From Chaetorhynchus papuensis (Eukaryota; Chordata; Aves; Passeriformes; Rhipiduridae), in NCBI GenBank assembly GCA_013396525.1, contig VWYX01000776.1:240213-304212 (forward strand): 64,000 nucleotides of DNA, in the 5' to 3' direction. The position numbers and the translations under genes are program-made. Below the pieces are notes generated by a model. It worked only from the letters and a program-made list of their open reading frames with translations. It ran no database searches and was not told the origin of the DNA. Positions 35,501-43,130 of the stretch are shown here, one piece after another (position 1 is the first letter of the stretch; every line of letters starts with the position of its first letter).

Positions 35501-38500
35501 TTTCCCCCCCTGCAGATGTGTCTGTTGTGGTGCTGTCAGAGGGATTTGGGGGTTTCTGAATGGGGGAGCACCATTTGGGAGGGGTGAGCCTTGGTCAGGG
35601 CAGAAATCTGGGATGCCAGGTCACGCTGATGCCTTAAGAGGCCACCTAAAAAACAGAGACTAGACAGGAGTAAGGGAATAAAGGTGGGTATTTATTTGAA
35701 AGGCCTTCAAGGTACACCCTGGGGAGCCAGAGGCTGCTGCCAAAATGGACCCCAAGATGGACAACAGGTCACGAGTTCTTCACACTTTTATAGGTTTGGT
35801 TCATTTGCATAGCCAGGGTTAATTCTCCAATTAAAACTTCAGTTTAATGATGTAATTCCGCTCAGCTTGCCCCCCTTTCAGAGGTTTTTAGTTTACACTT
35901 TTTGGGCCTAGGACGGTCTGGGTGTCCTTGAAGAGCAGGCCCGGAGAGGCTTTGTTGTGTCTACCCAGCACAAGAGAGCAGAAATTAACAGGCTACAGGA
36001 AACTTCAGAGTTACACACTAAGCAGCACAGGATTTGAAAAATATAAAAAGTTAAAACCTAAGGCATCAGCGCCAAAGGTGCTGAGCCCTTCCTGTGATGA
36101 CAGCAGCCACTGCATCCCACTACAGTGACAGTGGCATTGGCCATGCCCCAACAGAGAGCCCTCCACCTCTCCAGAAGCCAAATCCTGTCCCTGGGGGTCC
36201 CGTGGGGACAGCTGCCACCCCGATTGTCTCAGTGCTGTTGTCTTCTTCCCTCTCCTCCGGTGTCCTGCAGTGTCGGACGACTCCTCCGTCTTCGTGGTTG
36301 GGACCGTGCTGTACCGGAACGTGGGCAACATCCTCTCCCTGCAGAGGTAAGAGGGGCTGCCTGGGGAGGGGGAGCAGCTGGGAAATCACCAGGAAGATCC
36401 CTCTGGCTGCAGAGCCCCAGTCTTCCAGGAAAAAGTAGAGATCACTGGGTGCAATGAGACAGATTTTGGCCTGCCGTGGGAATATTTTGGCGTCCATGTT
36501 CAGGTGGGGCCAGGCTCATGGGTCGCGTGCCGGAGGAGCAGGAATGCTTTCCCCATCCAGGAGCAGCACCCCAGACACGAGAGGAGGAGGCTCAGTGCTG
36601 CTGTCTCATTCCTCCCTGCCACCCTTCGCCCTCCAGGAGTGGAACCTCACCCTGCCCTCCTCGTCAAGAGGGAATTTGGCGGCCCTGACAGATGGGGGAT
36701 GCTCAGCTGCCCCGATCTTCCCGAGCTGCCAGCCACGCTGAGCCCTGGAGAGCAGCACAGACAGGCTCGGGGAGGAGAGAGGGGAGCGGAGCACGCCTGG
36801 CTGCACATGTCTGCCGTGTTCCCGGCGCTGCAAAGTGCCCCGGGCACCAAAGCTTTTGTGTTCAGCCCTCCCCTTTTCTTCGCTCCTCTCCCTTTTCCTC
36901 TCGCTCTTTTTTTTTTTTCTTCTTCTTCCCGAGACTGGTACTGAGGCAGTAAATTAAGCATCCTAAGGCACCTTCTAAATCTGTTCTGCACTGATTAGCG
37001 TGAGCCCATTTACCATAAACACCAGGGCATCTCTCCTCACCGATAATCATTTAAATACCTCCAGATTTAGCGCGGGCAATGGCAGAAGAGCTCCGAGTGA
37101 GCGCAGAGAGGAATTAGCAAGCCAGCCAACTGTATTCCGTAATATCTTCCATTACAGCAGTGGGAATTAGATCAGAAGGGCAATAAACATCATCGGCTCA
37201 AATGATCCAACGGTGTTTCAGCTTCCTCTGGCCAAGCAGGGAATGAGCTCTGATAACCAGCAGCTGCGGCGGCCACAGCCTCCGAACAGCACTCCCGCGG
37301 GAGAGCTGATTTAAGATGTTCCTTAATTAAAGGACAGTCCCTCTTTAAAAAAAACCTCGAGTCTTGAATCACCTGTGGAGAGTCAAAGGAAAAAAAGAAT
37401 GAAAAATGAAAGCAGCAGCAGCAGCAAAGCACCTCCTACTTCAGCGCTGTGCAAATGGCCACAGCATTAAAAAGGAGAATGTAGTTAAATAACCACGTAG
37501 CTGCCCATGGGTAAAAAAATATTTCTGACCACCAAGGAGAGCAGCTGTTCCTGGGTACAAGTAAGAAATATGGACCGAGACCCTGGTTTGGACAACTCTG
37601 GTTCAATGCAGAGTGATTTTTCTCAAAACAGAAAAAAAAAGTAGATTTAACTCAGCAAGCAGCACCAGCTGAGCTGTTCCTAATTGTCCCAATTTACCTC
37701 CCCCAAGCAGCAATTCTGTCTCTGAGTCACGAACTACTCCGTCCCCTTGGATCCAGAGAGCCCAGAGGGTCTTGGCAGCTGTGACAATTGGGATGGGCTA
37801 CGCACAAAAGCTGATTTTCCAGGCCAGGGAGGTGAGAGAGGAGCTTGGTCCCAGCTGGACTCTGCTGCAGAGGGCACGGACAGCAGAGAGCCCCCAGCCT
37901 GGTTCTCCCTGTGTGCCCAGCACGGTGATCACAGCTCTTTGCACACCCTTGGTGGCCACTCAGGAGCCCTCTGAGCTCCTCTGAACTCCTGCTCAAGCCC
38001 GATCTCGGCGTGTTTTGTTTTCTTCCCAGAAGCTGGGCTGCAACGTGCTCGGAGGAGAAGCGACTCATCTTCCTCCTGAAAGATTCCCCGTGACGCTGAG
38101 TCCTTCACCACCCACGACAAGCTGCTCAGCTGCTTAATTACCTCCTCTGCCAGGAGCTTCCCTCTCTTTTTGAGGCTGAATTTGTCTGACTTTCACTTCC
38201 AGGCACTGGGCCTTCGGGTGGGTGACCGAAAAGCCCCCCACATGCAAGGAAGTGTCAGACAAGCCTTCCAAGAGAGAACTTTCTGTCTGGTTTTCCAGCA
38301 CCTGGATCGATTTTGTGTCTCTGTTTTGAACTCCCTTTGCTGTTTCCACATCTCACAGTGAAACTGAACCCAGAGGCAGAGTGGAATCCAGCCAAGGAGG
38401 GTACAGACGGAAGTTCTTTGCTTCATCCCAGTGGAAGGGCTTCTAAAAATCATCTCATTCCAACCCCCTGCCATGGGCAAGGACACTTTCCACTATCCCA

Positions 38501-41474
38501 GGCTACTCCAAGCCCCATCCAACCTGCCCTTGGAAAATTCCAGGGATGGGGCAGCCACAGCTTCTCTGGGCAACCTGTGCCAGGGCCTCAGCACCCTCTG
38601 AGCAAAGACTTTCTTCCCAACATTTAATTCAAACCTCTTCTCTTTTAGTTTAAAACCATTCCCACTTGTACTCTCATGATTCACCCATGTGAAAAGCTGC
38701 TCTCCATTTTTTTATAAGCCTCCTTCGACTTCTGGTTGAGCTGGGGCTTCTCGGCCACCGATCCCCCTTCACGGTCTGCACACCGGTGACTCCTGTGTTC
38801 TGAGGACTTGCCTCGCTGAAAAATCAAATTATTCTCTTTCTGTTTATGTTTGCTGCATCAATTCTCTCCTGCTCCTCAGCTTCCACAAGGGGGTTTCGGT
38901 GTCATCCCCGCTGCTCATGCGAATATTCAGGAGCAGTGACCCAAGGGCTGACCCTTACAGGCACAGCCTCTGATGAAGGCATGCACTGGTGGTTACCTTT
39001 CAGCAGATCCCATTTTTAGCCTCTTACAGCTGCCTGCTCCCATTGATTTACTCCTTTACTTTTCCTCTCTAGGGTGATAGCTGGGCTTTGTCTCTTCATT
39101 GTTTTTTTCTTCTTTAATTTTTCCTTTTTTTTGTTTTTAAGGAAAATATATTTTTTTTTTCTTTATTTACCCTGTTAAATCAATGTTGTTGTTCCCTCTA
39201 GTGCTGGTGGAACAGTGGCTTTCTGAACATTCACTTACACATCCATGGACAGTTCCAAACAATTTTTTCCCTCCTTTTTTTTTCTTTAAACCCTATCTTT
39301 TTTTAGCTGCTATTAAGCAACTGCAAATCTTTCCCACTTAATTCTTTACTTGAAAAAAAAAAAAGATAAAAGAGGGAAAAGTGAAAGATTTTAGCAGTAC
39401 CTGCAGATTTGGTGAAGCTTTGGATAAGGAAGGATTTCCTTTGTCCATGGATGCCATAGGGGCTGGGAGCAGCCTGATCTGGATCTGCCACTCCACTACC
39501 AATTCCTTCACGGCAGCACTTTCAGCTGCTGCTTGTGGGGACTTTTTGCTTATTTAAGCACCAATAAACTGCAGAAAAATGAGAAAACTCCATGTATTTA
39601 CATGTCCAGTGTCCAGGGAAGTGCCTACAAAGAGTTTGTCTTTCCAGGAATGGGAGATATCTCCTCACTTACTGCCCCTCCCAAGAGCCAAACCTCCCAG
39701 AGCTGTCAGATTTATTACAATATTTGCCTGGGCACAGACATTTAGACATCTACATGAAAGGTTTGGCCTTTTTCCATTTGCTTTTGGTCCTCAGGGAACG
39801 AAGATACACAGCAGTGCCTCCAGCCAGGATCATGTGCTGCCCCATGGATGAGCAACCGTGCCCCAGCCTCACTGCAGCGCAGGCTAAGCCAGCCTTTGGA
39901 GAGGCAAAACAGGATATTTCTTTTGGAAAGCACATGAAATCATGGAATATTCTGAGCTGGAAGGGACCTACAAGGGTCACTGTAGTCCAAATGAGCTCTG
40001 TTTCCTCACAGCAGGGACAGAAAAGGAATCCAGGACTATTTTATTTCTGGGATACATACAGACTCTAAGTCCGGTTGCTTTAGGGGTTGATAAGGTTCAT
40101 AAAATGGTTTTGGTTTTGGAGGGATGAATGTGGATTGGCTGTGAGGGGAGCCCAGAGGGCAGAGGAGGGGGTCCATCAGCAAAAAATGTCTTTGGAGGTA
40201 TTTTAAAGTAATGGGGTCAACGCCATCTGCACGGGGTACGCTAAACCTTGCACCACCAGTGATGGTTGCCATGGGACTCCCTGCTCCACAAAAATCCCTC
40301 CAAAACCTCTCTTTCCCCTCTTCTCCCCAGGAACAGCACCGTTCTGAACTCCAAAGTCATCTCCGTGACTGTCAAGCCATTCCCTCGCTCTCTCCTCACC
40401 CCTCTGGAAATCGAATTCTCCCACCTGTACAACGTAAGTGGTTCCTCGGGACCTGCCCCATCCCATGGCCGTGTTTGCTTCTGCAGGGCAGGAATGTGTG
40501 GGTGTCAGGAAGGAGGTGGTTTTGACGGGCTCCTGGCATCTTTTTCTGGTGCAGGACCCTTCAATCTTCCCAAAAACCAGGCTGTGTTTCCAGAGCAGCA
40601 GGAGGGTGACACTGCCAGCACAGGGAACACGGCCATGCCTGTCCCCAGCTCACACCAATTCATCGTGGGCAACATCACAGGGGGGTAATCGTGCCCTCAT
40701 TCAAATAACTCGATGCAACAATGGTCTTCCTGGAGGAGGGAAAGGCAGGGGGAAAGGTTGTTCCCATTAATTCTGGAATATTACTGTTGTCCTCAACACT
40801 TTCCAAAAACTCCCTCCAGGTTCCTCTGCTCAACCCTAAGCAGATTTATGGGATGGACGTTTGCACACCCCAAGGCCCGTCCTTGCTGTGGAGATCAGAT
40901 GCCCTCCTGAAGCTCTACAAACATGAATATTAAGATCTGTTGTGTCTTTGGACTCCCCTGGAGGGATTTTCCAAAGCTGTCTCAGACAGCTGGAGTCAGA
41001 GGCAAACCTCTTCCAGGGGGCTTAAACACACCTGACCCCCTCCTGCAGGGCCCTGGTTTTGTCCCACAAAAGCACAGGCTGTACTTGATCCACTTTCCAG
41101 AAGGGAGCAGCAAAAGGATTCTGTGTGAGAGGAGGGATAAGGAGGAATATCCGTAGGTTGAGTCAGGAGAGAGGCAGAGTCAAATCCCTCTGCAGTGGTG
41201 GTGATGCAGAACAAACTGAGGCGCAATTCCTTGTGGCTTTTCAATCCCAGGGTGGCAAAAGCCATTCCAAGGGTTTGAGATCCACGACAGCTCATCTGGT
41301 GCATCCCAGACACCCCAAACTTACAGTGGAAGGTGTTCTACAGGCCCCACATTTTTCATTCCAGTCCAGGCACTCCACAAACAGCCTGACACTGATTTGT
41401 TTCTATTTTCCCTTTCTTGTCTCCTGGCAGGGAACCACCAACCAGACCTGCATCCTGTGGGATGAAAATGATGG
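7846..41474 (+). CDS. ADGRB1: ADGRB1 (BAI1) adhesion GPCR, extracellular part, 14 exons, incomplete at both ends
   Basis: Adhesion GPCR of the BAI family. Known roles in mammals are phosphatidylserine recognition through its thrombospondin repeats, synapse organisation, and release of anti-angiogenic ectodomain fragments. Exons join as 7846-7953, 14083-14247, 16105-16269, 19783-19947, 21783-21947, 25356-25457, 27174-27280, 28029-28223, 29252-29320, 32220-32328, 33182-33325, 36271-36346, 40331-40433, 41431-41474. All have AG acceptors and GT donors, and phases match at every junction. The product runs TSR1-TSR2 linker, TSR2-TSR5, hormone-receptor motif, GAIN domain. It is BAI1 rather than BAI2 or BAI3 because of the linker with SRSQSLRSTD, the repeat AEEWSPWSVC, and GAIN strings such as GPNAKELFRLVEDF, remembered from the human protein. 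Missing here are the first coding exon (signal peptide, CUB-like region, TSR1) and everything from the GPS through the seven helices and tail. The last exon ends in phase 2, so the reading frame stays open. Confidence 0.96.
8601..8782 (+). mobile_element. CR1 LINE 3' fragment
   Basis: Typical CR1 3' end: GTGTTCAAGGCCAGGTTGGA, then GATGATCTTTAAG, then CTGTGATTTTGTGATTC. An extra internal copy of AGATTCCTTCC (about 8710 and 8740) suggests a small tandem slip inside the element. Confidence 0.9.
10545..10940 (+). mobile_element. CR1 LINE 3' fragment, about 395 bp
   Basis: Runs from TTCAGCCTGGAGAAGGGAAG through the retrotransposon 3' end to TTTCATGATTCTATAAT. It is one of the longer copies in the window. 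Confidence 0.92.
12640..12655. repeat. (AAAT)n short repeat
   Basis: Four or so AAAT units in a locally AT-rich intronic stretch. Confidence 0.6.
14083..14247 (+). CDS. ADGRB1: ADGRB1 exon: thrombospondin type-1 repeat 2
   Basis: The exon is 165 nt, phase 1-1, after CCCCCACAG and before GTATTG. It encodes GDPAAEEWSPWSVC and onwards, a complete TSR with six cysteines. WSPW is the C-mannosylation-type Trp motif and CSTTCGEG fits the O-fucosylation consensus. NNS near the end is an N-glycosylation sequon. The layered Trp-Arg core (TRTRFC) is present. Confidence 0.97.
14311..14480 (+). mobile_element. CR1 LINE 3' fragment, 64 bases after the TSR2 donor
   Basis: GGAGGCCCTGGCACAGGATG, GAAGTGTCCAAG and the terminal CTGTGATTCTGTAATTCT mark a 170-bp CR1 end. 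Confidence 0.92.
14695..15022 (+). mobile_element. CR1 LINE 3' fragment
   Basis: AGATGGAGAGGGATTTTTTA to TTCTATGTTTCTATGATT. It lies close behind the previous copy in the same orientation; the two differ, so they are separate insertions rather than a recent duplication. Confidence 0.9.
15452..15471. repeat. (GATTA)n short repeat
   Basis: About four units of the pentamer AGATT, followed by degenerate GATTA-like copies to about 15540. Confidence 0.75.
16105..16269 (+). CDS. ADGRB1: ADGRB1 exon: thrombospondin type-1 repeat 3
   Basis: The exon is 165 nt, phase 1-1, after CCTTTGCAG and before GTAGGG. The repeat starts VHGTWDEWSPWSLC and carries CSSTCGRG (O-fucose type), RDRTRTC, and FGGNPCEGPEKQTKFC, with six cysteines. 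It is nearly identical to human BAI1 TSR3 as remembered. Confidence 0.97.
16270..19782 (+). other. ADGRB1 intron between TSR3 and TSR4
   Basis: A 3.5-kb intron with one CR1 fragment (18088-18306). The stretch 17150-17700 is free of repeats and contains ATAATTAATTTAAATACAAA-type AT-rich motifs beside CAG/CTG-rich sequence; it could be a conserved regulatory element, but this cannot be shown here. Confidence 0.85.
18088..18306 (+). mobile_element. CR1 LINE 3' fragment
   Basis: TTAGGAAGTAATTCTTCCCT to TTCCATGATTTTATGAT, with AGGCCCTGGCACAGGTTGC inside. Confidence 0.92.
19783..19947 (+). CDS. ADGRB1: ADGRB1 exon: thrombospondin type-1 repeat 4
   Basis: The exon is 165 nt, phase 1-1, after GGCCACTCAG and before GTTGGT, a weaker donor than its neighbours. 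It encodes VDGNWNEWSSWSSC, CSASCSNG, RTREC, YGGAECQGHW and a final RQCP. Six cysteines are present. The loop after the second cysteine contains N-G-T, an N-glycosylation sequon. The exon is GC-rich with many CpGs, unlike the flanking introns. Confidence 0.97.
20449..20540. repeat. (TAA)n microsatellite
   Basis: Imperfect AAT/TAA units from 20449, pure from about 20494 to 20540 (about 15 units). The Tyr-rich open frame on the other strand is only this repeat. Confidence 0.95.
21082..21157. repeat. 38-bp tandem duplication
   Basis: Copies 21082-21119 and 21120-21157 both start TTTGATAAATG and contain ATTGTTAA and AAAAGAAGC. They differ at about five positions. Confidence 0.85.
21783..21947 (+). 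CDS. ADGRB1: ADGRB1 exon: thrombospondin type-1 repeat 5
   Basis: The exon is 165 nt, phase 1-1, after a long T-rich tract ending TTTCCAG and before GTATGT. It encodes VDGKWQAWGVWGSC, CTATCGGG, RRDRVC and a final DRKCP. Six cysteines are present. The Trp ladder is WQAWGVWG rather than WxxWSxWS, so it is the most divergent of the four repeats. It is the last TSR before the hormone-receptor motif. Confidence 0.97.
21948..25355 (+). other. ADGRB1 intron between TSR5 and hormone-receptor motif
   Basis: A 3.4-kb intron with no CR1 copy recognised. It holds an A-rich patch at 23490-23525 and a CAAGG run at 25083-25103. Confidence 0.85.
25083..25103. repeat. (CAAGG)4 repeat
   Basis: Four consecutive CAAGG pentamers. 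Confidence 0.8.
25356..25457 (+). CDS. ADGRB1: ADGRB1 exon: hormone-receptor motif, first half
   Basis: The exon is 102 nt, phase 1-1, after TCCTGGCAG and before GTAAGG. It encodes EPHEICDEESLGPVVW, KETPAGDAAAVRCPRNATG, the first half of the HRM (HormR) domain with two of its four cysteines and the W-x-x-TPAG signature. NAT is an N-glycosylation sequon. Confidence 0.96.
25458..27173 (+). other. ADGRB1 intron splitting the hormone-receptor motif
   Basis: A 1.7-kb intron; a reverse CR1 copy fills the last 300 bases. Otherwise nothing recognised. Confidence 0.88.
26847..27113 (-). mobile_element. CR1 LINE 3' fragment, reverse, near the exon at 27174
   Basis: Starts ACAGAATCATGGAGGTTGGA and continues with CTCTGGGCAGCTTGTTCCGA and AGTGAAGAAATTTTCCCTGA, the reverse complement of a CR1 end from a subfamily different from the GGCCAGGTTGGA type. 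Confidence 0.88.
27174..27280 (+). CDS. ADGRB1: ADGRB1 exon: hormone-receptor motif, second half
   Basis: The exon is 107 nt, entering in phase 1 and leaving in phase 0, after TCATCTTCCAG and before GTAAGG. It encodes LILRRCILDEEGIAYWEPP, TYIKCVSIDYRNIQMM. The third and fourth HRM cysteines and the conserved YWEPP are present. A reverse-strand CR1 fragment ends about 60 bases before the acceptor. Confidence 0.96.
27281..28028 (+). other. ADGRB1 intron before the GAIN domain
   Basis: A 748-base intron. No repeats or other features recognised. Confidence 0.88.
28029..28223 (+). CDS. ADGRB1: ADGRB1 exon: start of GAIN domain (subdomain A helices)
   Basis: The exon is 195 nt (65 codons), phase 0-0, after TTTCTCAG and before GTGAGC. 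It encodes TREHLSKAQRGL, then ISQDGTSYSGDLL and RNMTEIFRRAYHSP. It is the helical first part of the GAIN domain, with one sequon (NMT). It is skippable in frame. Confidence 0.96.
28224..29251 (+). other. ADGRB1 intron within GAIN
   Basis: A 1.0-kb intron. No repeats or other features recognised. Confidence 0.88.
29252..29320 (+). CDS. ADGRB1: ADGRB1 exon: GAIN domain, NFVQIISNILSEENREKW segment
   Basis: The exon is 69 nt (23 codons), phase 0-0, after CCTTCTCCAG and before GTATGA. It encodes the GAIN helix NFVQIISNILSEENREKW followed by EEAQL. It fits exactly between the neighbouring exons and the human protein order. Confidence 0.95.
29776..29910 (+). mobile_element. CR1 LINE 3' fragment
   Basis: CAAGGCCAGGTTGGATGGGG to CCATTCTAAGAGTCTATGAA. 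Confidence 0.9.
30374..30480 (+). mobile_element. CR1 LINE 3' fragment, divergent
   Basis: GGTCCTGGGCATGCTTGAGC, GGGCCAGGTGGCCTCCGAGG and CACGATTCTGTGACTCTGTG resemble the 3' end of a different, older CR1 subfamily. Confidence 0.75.
30549..30564. promoter_or_regulatory. 16-bp perfect palindrome resembling an RFX X-box
   Basis: TGTTGTCATGACAACA is its own reverse complement. RFX factors bind imperfect palindromes of the form GTTGCC-N-GGCAAC; each half here differs from that by one symmetric base. Binding is inferred, not shown. Confidence 0.4.
30975..30989. repeat. (C)15 homopolymer
   Basis: Fifteen consecutive C in GTGG-C15-AGG. Prone to length error and to unusual structure. Confidence 0.9.
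31836..31910 (+). mobile_element. CR1 LINE 3' terminal fragment
   Basis: GGAATGAGATGATCTTTAAG, TCCCTTCCAACCCAAACCAT and a tail ending TTTCTAGGATTTTATGA. Confidence 0.88.
32220..32328 (+). CDS. ADGRB1: ADGRB1 exon: GAIN domain, GPNAKELFRLVEDF segment
   Basis: The exon is 109 nt, phase 0 to phase 1, after CTCTTTGCAG and before GTGAGT. It encodes IGPNAKELFRLVEDFIDVIG then FRMKDFRDSYQVTDNL. The first residue is Ile where human has Ala as remembered. Confidence 0.96.
32329..33181 (+). other. ADGRB1 intron within GAIN
   Basis: An 853-base intron, about half of it an old CR1-like fragment (32590-32975). Confidence 0.85.
32590..32975 (+). mobile_element. Old CR1-like LINE fragment
   Basis: GAGGTTGCAGAAGCCAAAAA, GAGAGGTCCATCGGTGGCTG, GATGATCTGGATGCAGCC and GGCCACTCCTGGAGATAAGG follow the order of a CR1 3' region of the kind abundant in turtles and crocodiles. 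Much more diverged than the other copies, so probably ancient. Confidence 0.6.
33182..33325 (+). CDS. ADGRB1: ADGRB1 exon: GAIN domain, TDITFPMKGWRG segment
   Basis: The exon is 144 nt, phase 1-1, after CTTCTCCCCAG and before GTAGGC. It encodes VLGIHKLPANAATDITFPMK, GWRGMVDWAKNSEDKVTVSK and a Ser-rich end. It covers the turn from the helical subdomain A into the beta-rich subdomain B of GAIN. Confidence 0.96.
35235..35293. repeat. Purine-rich (GGA/GAA) tract
   Basis: About 60 bases almost wholly A and G on the + strand (AGCAGGAGGAGGAGGAGGAA and on). Confidence 0.75.
35627..36068 (-). mobile_element. Solo LTR of an endogenous retrovirus
   Basis: About 442 bp bounded by TGATGCCTTA and TAAGGCATCA, that is TG...CA ends in a perfect inverted repeat. 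On the minus strand it has a TATAAAA box (35786-35792), an AATAAA poly-A signal (35691-35696) and a C/T-rich end, the usual U3-R-U5 order. No gag, pol or env sequence adjoins it, so it is a solo LTR left after recombination. The flanking 4-mers ACGC and GCGC differ at one base and may be the target duplication. Family name not assigned. Confidence 0.8.
36271..36346 (+). CDS. ADGRB1: ADGRB1 exon: GAIN subdomain B, SSVFVVGTVLYRN segment
   Basis: The exon is 76 nt, phase 1 to phase 2, after GGTGTCCTGCAG and before GTAAGA. It encodes VSDDSSVFVVGTVLYRN, VGNILSLQR, the final Arg being split as AG|G. It begins about 200 bases downstream of a solo LTR. The short exon is distinct from shadow ORFs around it. 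Confidence 0.95.
36866..36930. repeat. Polypyrimidine tract
   Basis: About 65 bases of nearly pure C and T, including a run of twelve or more T. Confidence 0.8.
37411..37427. repeat. (AGC)5 microsatellite
   Basis: Five AGC units, followed by AAAGC. Confidence 0.8.
38430..38730 (-). mobile_element. CR1 LINE 3' fragment, reverse
   Basis: CATCTCATTCCAACCCCCTG, CATGGGCAAGGACACTTTCC and CTCTGGGCAACCTGTGCCAG, then the reverse of the internal CR1 region to TTTATAAGCCTCC. Confidence 0.92.
39940..39996 (-). mobile_element. CR1 LINE 3' terminal fragment, reverse, short
   Basis: AATCATGGAATATTCTGAGC then TGGAAGGGACCTACAAGG, the reverse of the last 60 bases of a CR1 subfamily. Confidence 0.75.
40331..40433 (+). 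CDS. ADGRB1: ADGRB1 exon: GAIN subdomain B, NSTVLNSKVISVTVKP segment
   Basis: The exon is 103 nt, phase 2 to phase 0, after CTTCTCCCCAG and before GTAAGT. It encodes NSTVLNSKVISVTVKPFPRS then LLTPLEIEFSHLYN. NST is an N-glycosylation sequon. The alternating hydrophobic pattern fits GAIN beta strands. Confidence 0.96.
40434..41430 (+). other. ADGRB1 intron before the last exon seen
   Basis: A 1.0-kb intron with no repeats recognised. Confidence 0.88.
41431..41474 (+). CDS. ADGRB1: ADGRB1 exon: GAIN strand before the GPS, GTTNQTCILWDEND
   Basis: The exon is 44 nt, phase 0 to phase 2, after GTCTCCTGGCAG and before GTGAGT. It encodes GTTNQTCILWDEND with two bases of a Gly codon left over. CILWD is the first GPS-motif Cys-Trp region shared by adhesion GPCRs, and NQT is a sequon. 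The rest of the GPS (Trp and two cysteines, then the cleavage tripeptide) must follow in the next exon, which is not found in the remaining 22.5 kb. Confidence 0.94.
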
Positions 41475-43077
41475 GTGAGTTCTGTGGGTTTCCCTTTGCT
41501 CTCACAGGTCTGTTTGCTTTTTTTGGGTGAAATCATCACAGTTTTAGCAGTGATGTGTCAGTTCTCGCTCTCTCTACTCAGTATTTTCTTCGCCCTGGTG
41601 GGGAGTGCTTCTTTCTTCACGCGTGCACTGTTTCTCTCTGAGCTGTCTTTTAGTGCTATTTTGGATTTTTCCACGCAAATGTTACATGAGCTGGGACCCA
41701 GGACTGTGGAGCTTTTCAGATTGGGCTCAGCAAAGCTCTCTGCACTGCTCACCCCAAATCGTGCACCATGAGGAGAGTAACAAAAATTCACTTGCAAATA
41801 TTGGCCTGTGGAGGTGAAGTCCAGGTGATATGGACTTCATGTTGTGCTGCTGTGATATAGAAAAATAATTTTTGCCAGAATTCCAGTGATGACCAGTGCT
41901 GTTCAGGAGGGTTTGAATGATGTGGTTGTGGCCAGCAGGGAAAAAAAGCAATCCTGAGTTGCCACAAAGAGTTGGGACCATAAATCCCATATGGGGAGCA
42001 GTTGTCAAAGAATGTGCATCTTAGAAAGGAAAAAAAAAACACTCTGAAAGTGAGGTCTTAAATCCTGAGCGAACTTGACAAGGAAACAAAGTGTTTGATT
42101 TAATGGTGGTTTTACCTCACTGACTTTTGCATCTCAGTTTGAGGAGCTACCTGGCTCCTCTTCTGCTTGCAGTCAGTTCCTCTCCTTGAGATCTCAGACA
42201 TTTGGCACATGCCCCTGCATTCATTATTATTATTTATTATTATTACCTGCAGCATCTGAAAAATGATTCCGTTCTCGTCCTTTTATGCTCCATTAAGTAG
42301 CATATGCACACAGAGGCAGGCAACGGATTTACACTCAGCTCAGTTCTTGTTGGTCTGGGATTAATTTGGCATCTCTGAGCAGATCCAAAGCAAAACTGAA
42401 GAACCCAGAGGGTCTCCCTGCTTGTGGAATCACACTTGTGCTGTAGAACTGGTCCCTCTGGCTCCTAGTGGAAATTGCTCCAGCGTGAGAAGATGGTTGA
42501 GATGCAGGTGGACTTTTAAGAAATTAATGAAAGGGGATTTTATTTTATTTCCTGTGTGCCAAAGAGCAAACTGAGTGTGTGGGTCAGCACAGAGGGCTGG
42601 ATTGGTGGGCAGACTCAGGAGCTGGCCTGCTCTGCTAAATCTGTTGTTTCTCCATGCTGGAATGGAATTAAAGCACTTGTACAACAACCCCGTTTTTGGC
42701 AAGTAGAGGCAGGAGTTGGAACCACTGCCCTTTTTGCTCTGCACTCCATCCCATTGCTTTTGGCTTTCAAAAAGAACAGAGAGGGTTGTGTCCAGGAGCA
42801 CGGAGATGTTTCCCTGCCGTGCTCAGACCTGGATTTAATTAGCTGCAGTCTGAGCATGAAAACAGCAAAATCCAGTTTGGATGTGGCTGGGTGTGAGGAC
42901 AGGGATGCCATGCAGGGTGGGCACAGGAATCTGTCAGAGCTGGCACTGGGAAGGGCCTGGTAGGACACAGATGAAGGTTTGCCCAGTGCTGAGCGTGGAT
43001 TGAGAGGTTTGGATGCCATTTCTGAACTGGAGGCAAAGCAGAGCCCAGTTCAGCATCATCAGCTCTGCCTCATCCTA

Positions 43078-43130
43078 GGGAATGGTTTGGGTTGGAAGGG
43101 ATCCTAAAGATCATCTCATTCCGGCCCCCT
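43078..43130 (-). mobile_element. CR1 LINE terminal fragment, reverse
   Basis: GAATGGTTTGGGTTGGAAGG and ATCATCTCATTCCGGCCCCC; only the last 50 bases of the element remain. Confidence 0.85.

Larger units (their letters stand above)
33326..36270 (+). other. ADGRB1 intron within GAIN
   Basis: A 2.9-kb intron with a purine-rich tract (35235-35293) and a solo LTR (35627-36068). The long open frame at 34891-35559 has no protein-like features. Confidence 0.85.
36347..40330 (+). other. ADGRB1 intron within GAIN
   Basis: A 4.0-kb intron with a pyrimidine tract, an AGC run, two reverse CR1 fragments and a T-rich region (39060-39300). The stretch 36950-37330 is repeat-free with ATTA/TAAT motifs and could be a conserved element. 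Confidence 0.85.

Noticed and set aside
34891..35559. Open frame of 222 codons on the + strand
   Set aside because: Composition follows a purine tract and low-complexity sequence; no domain, no splice context in frame with ADGRB1, and an overlapping open frame on the other strand.
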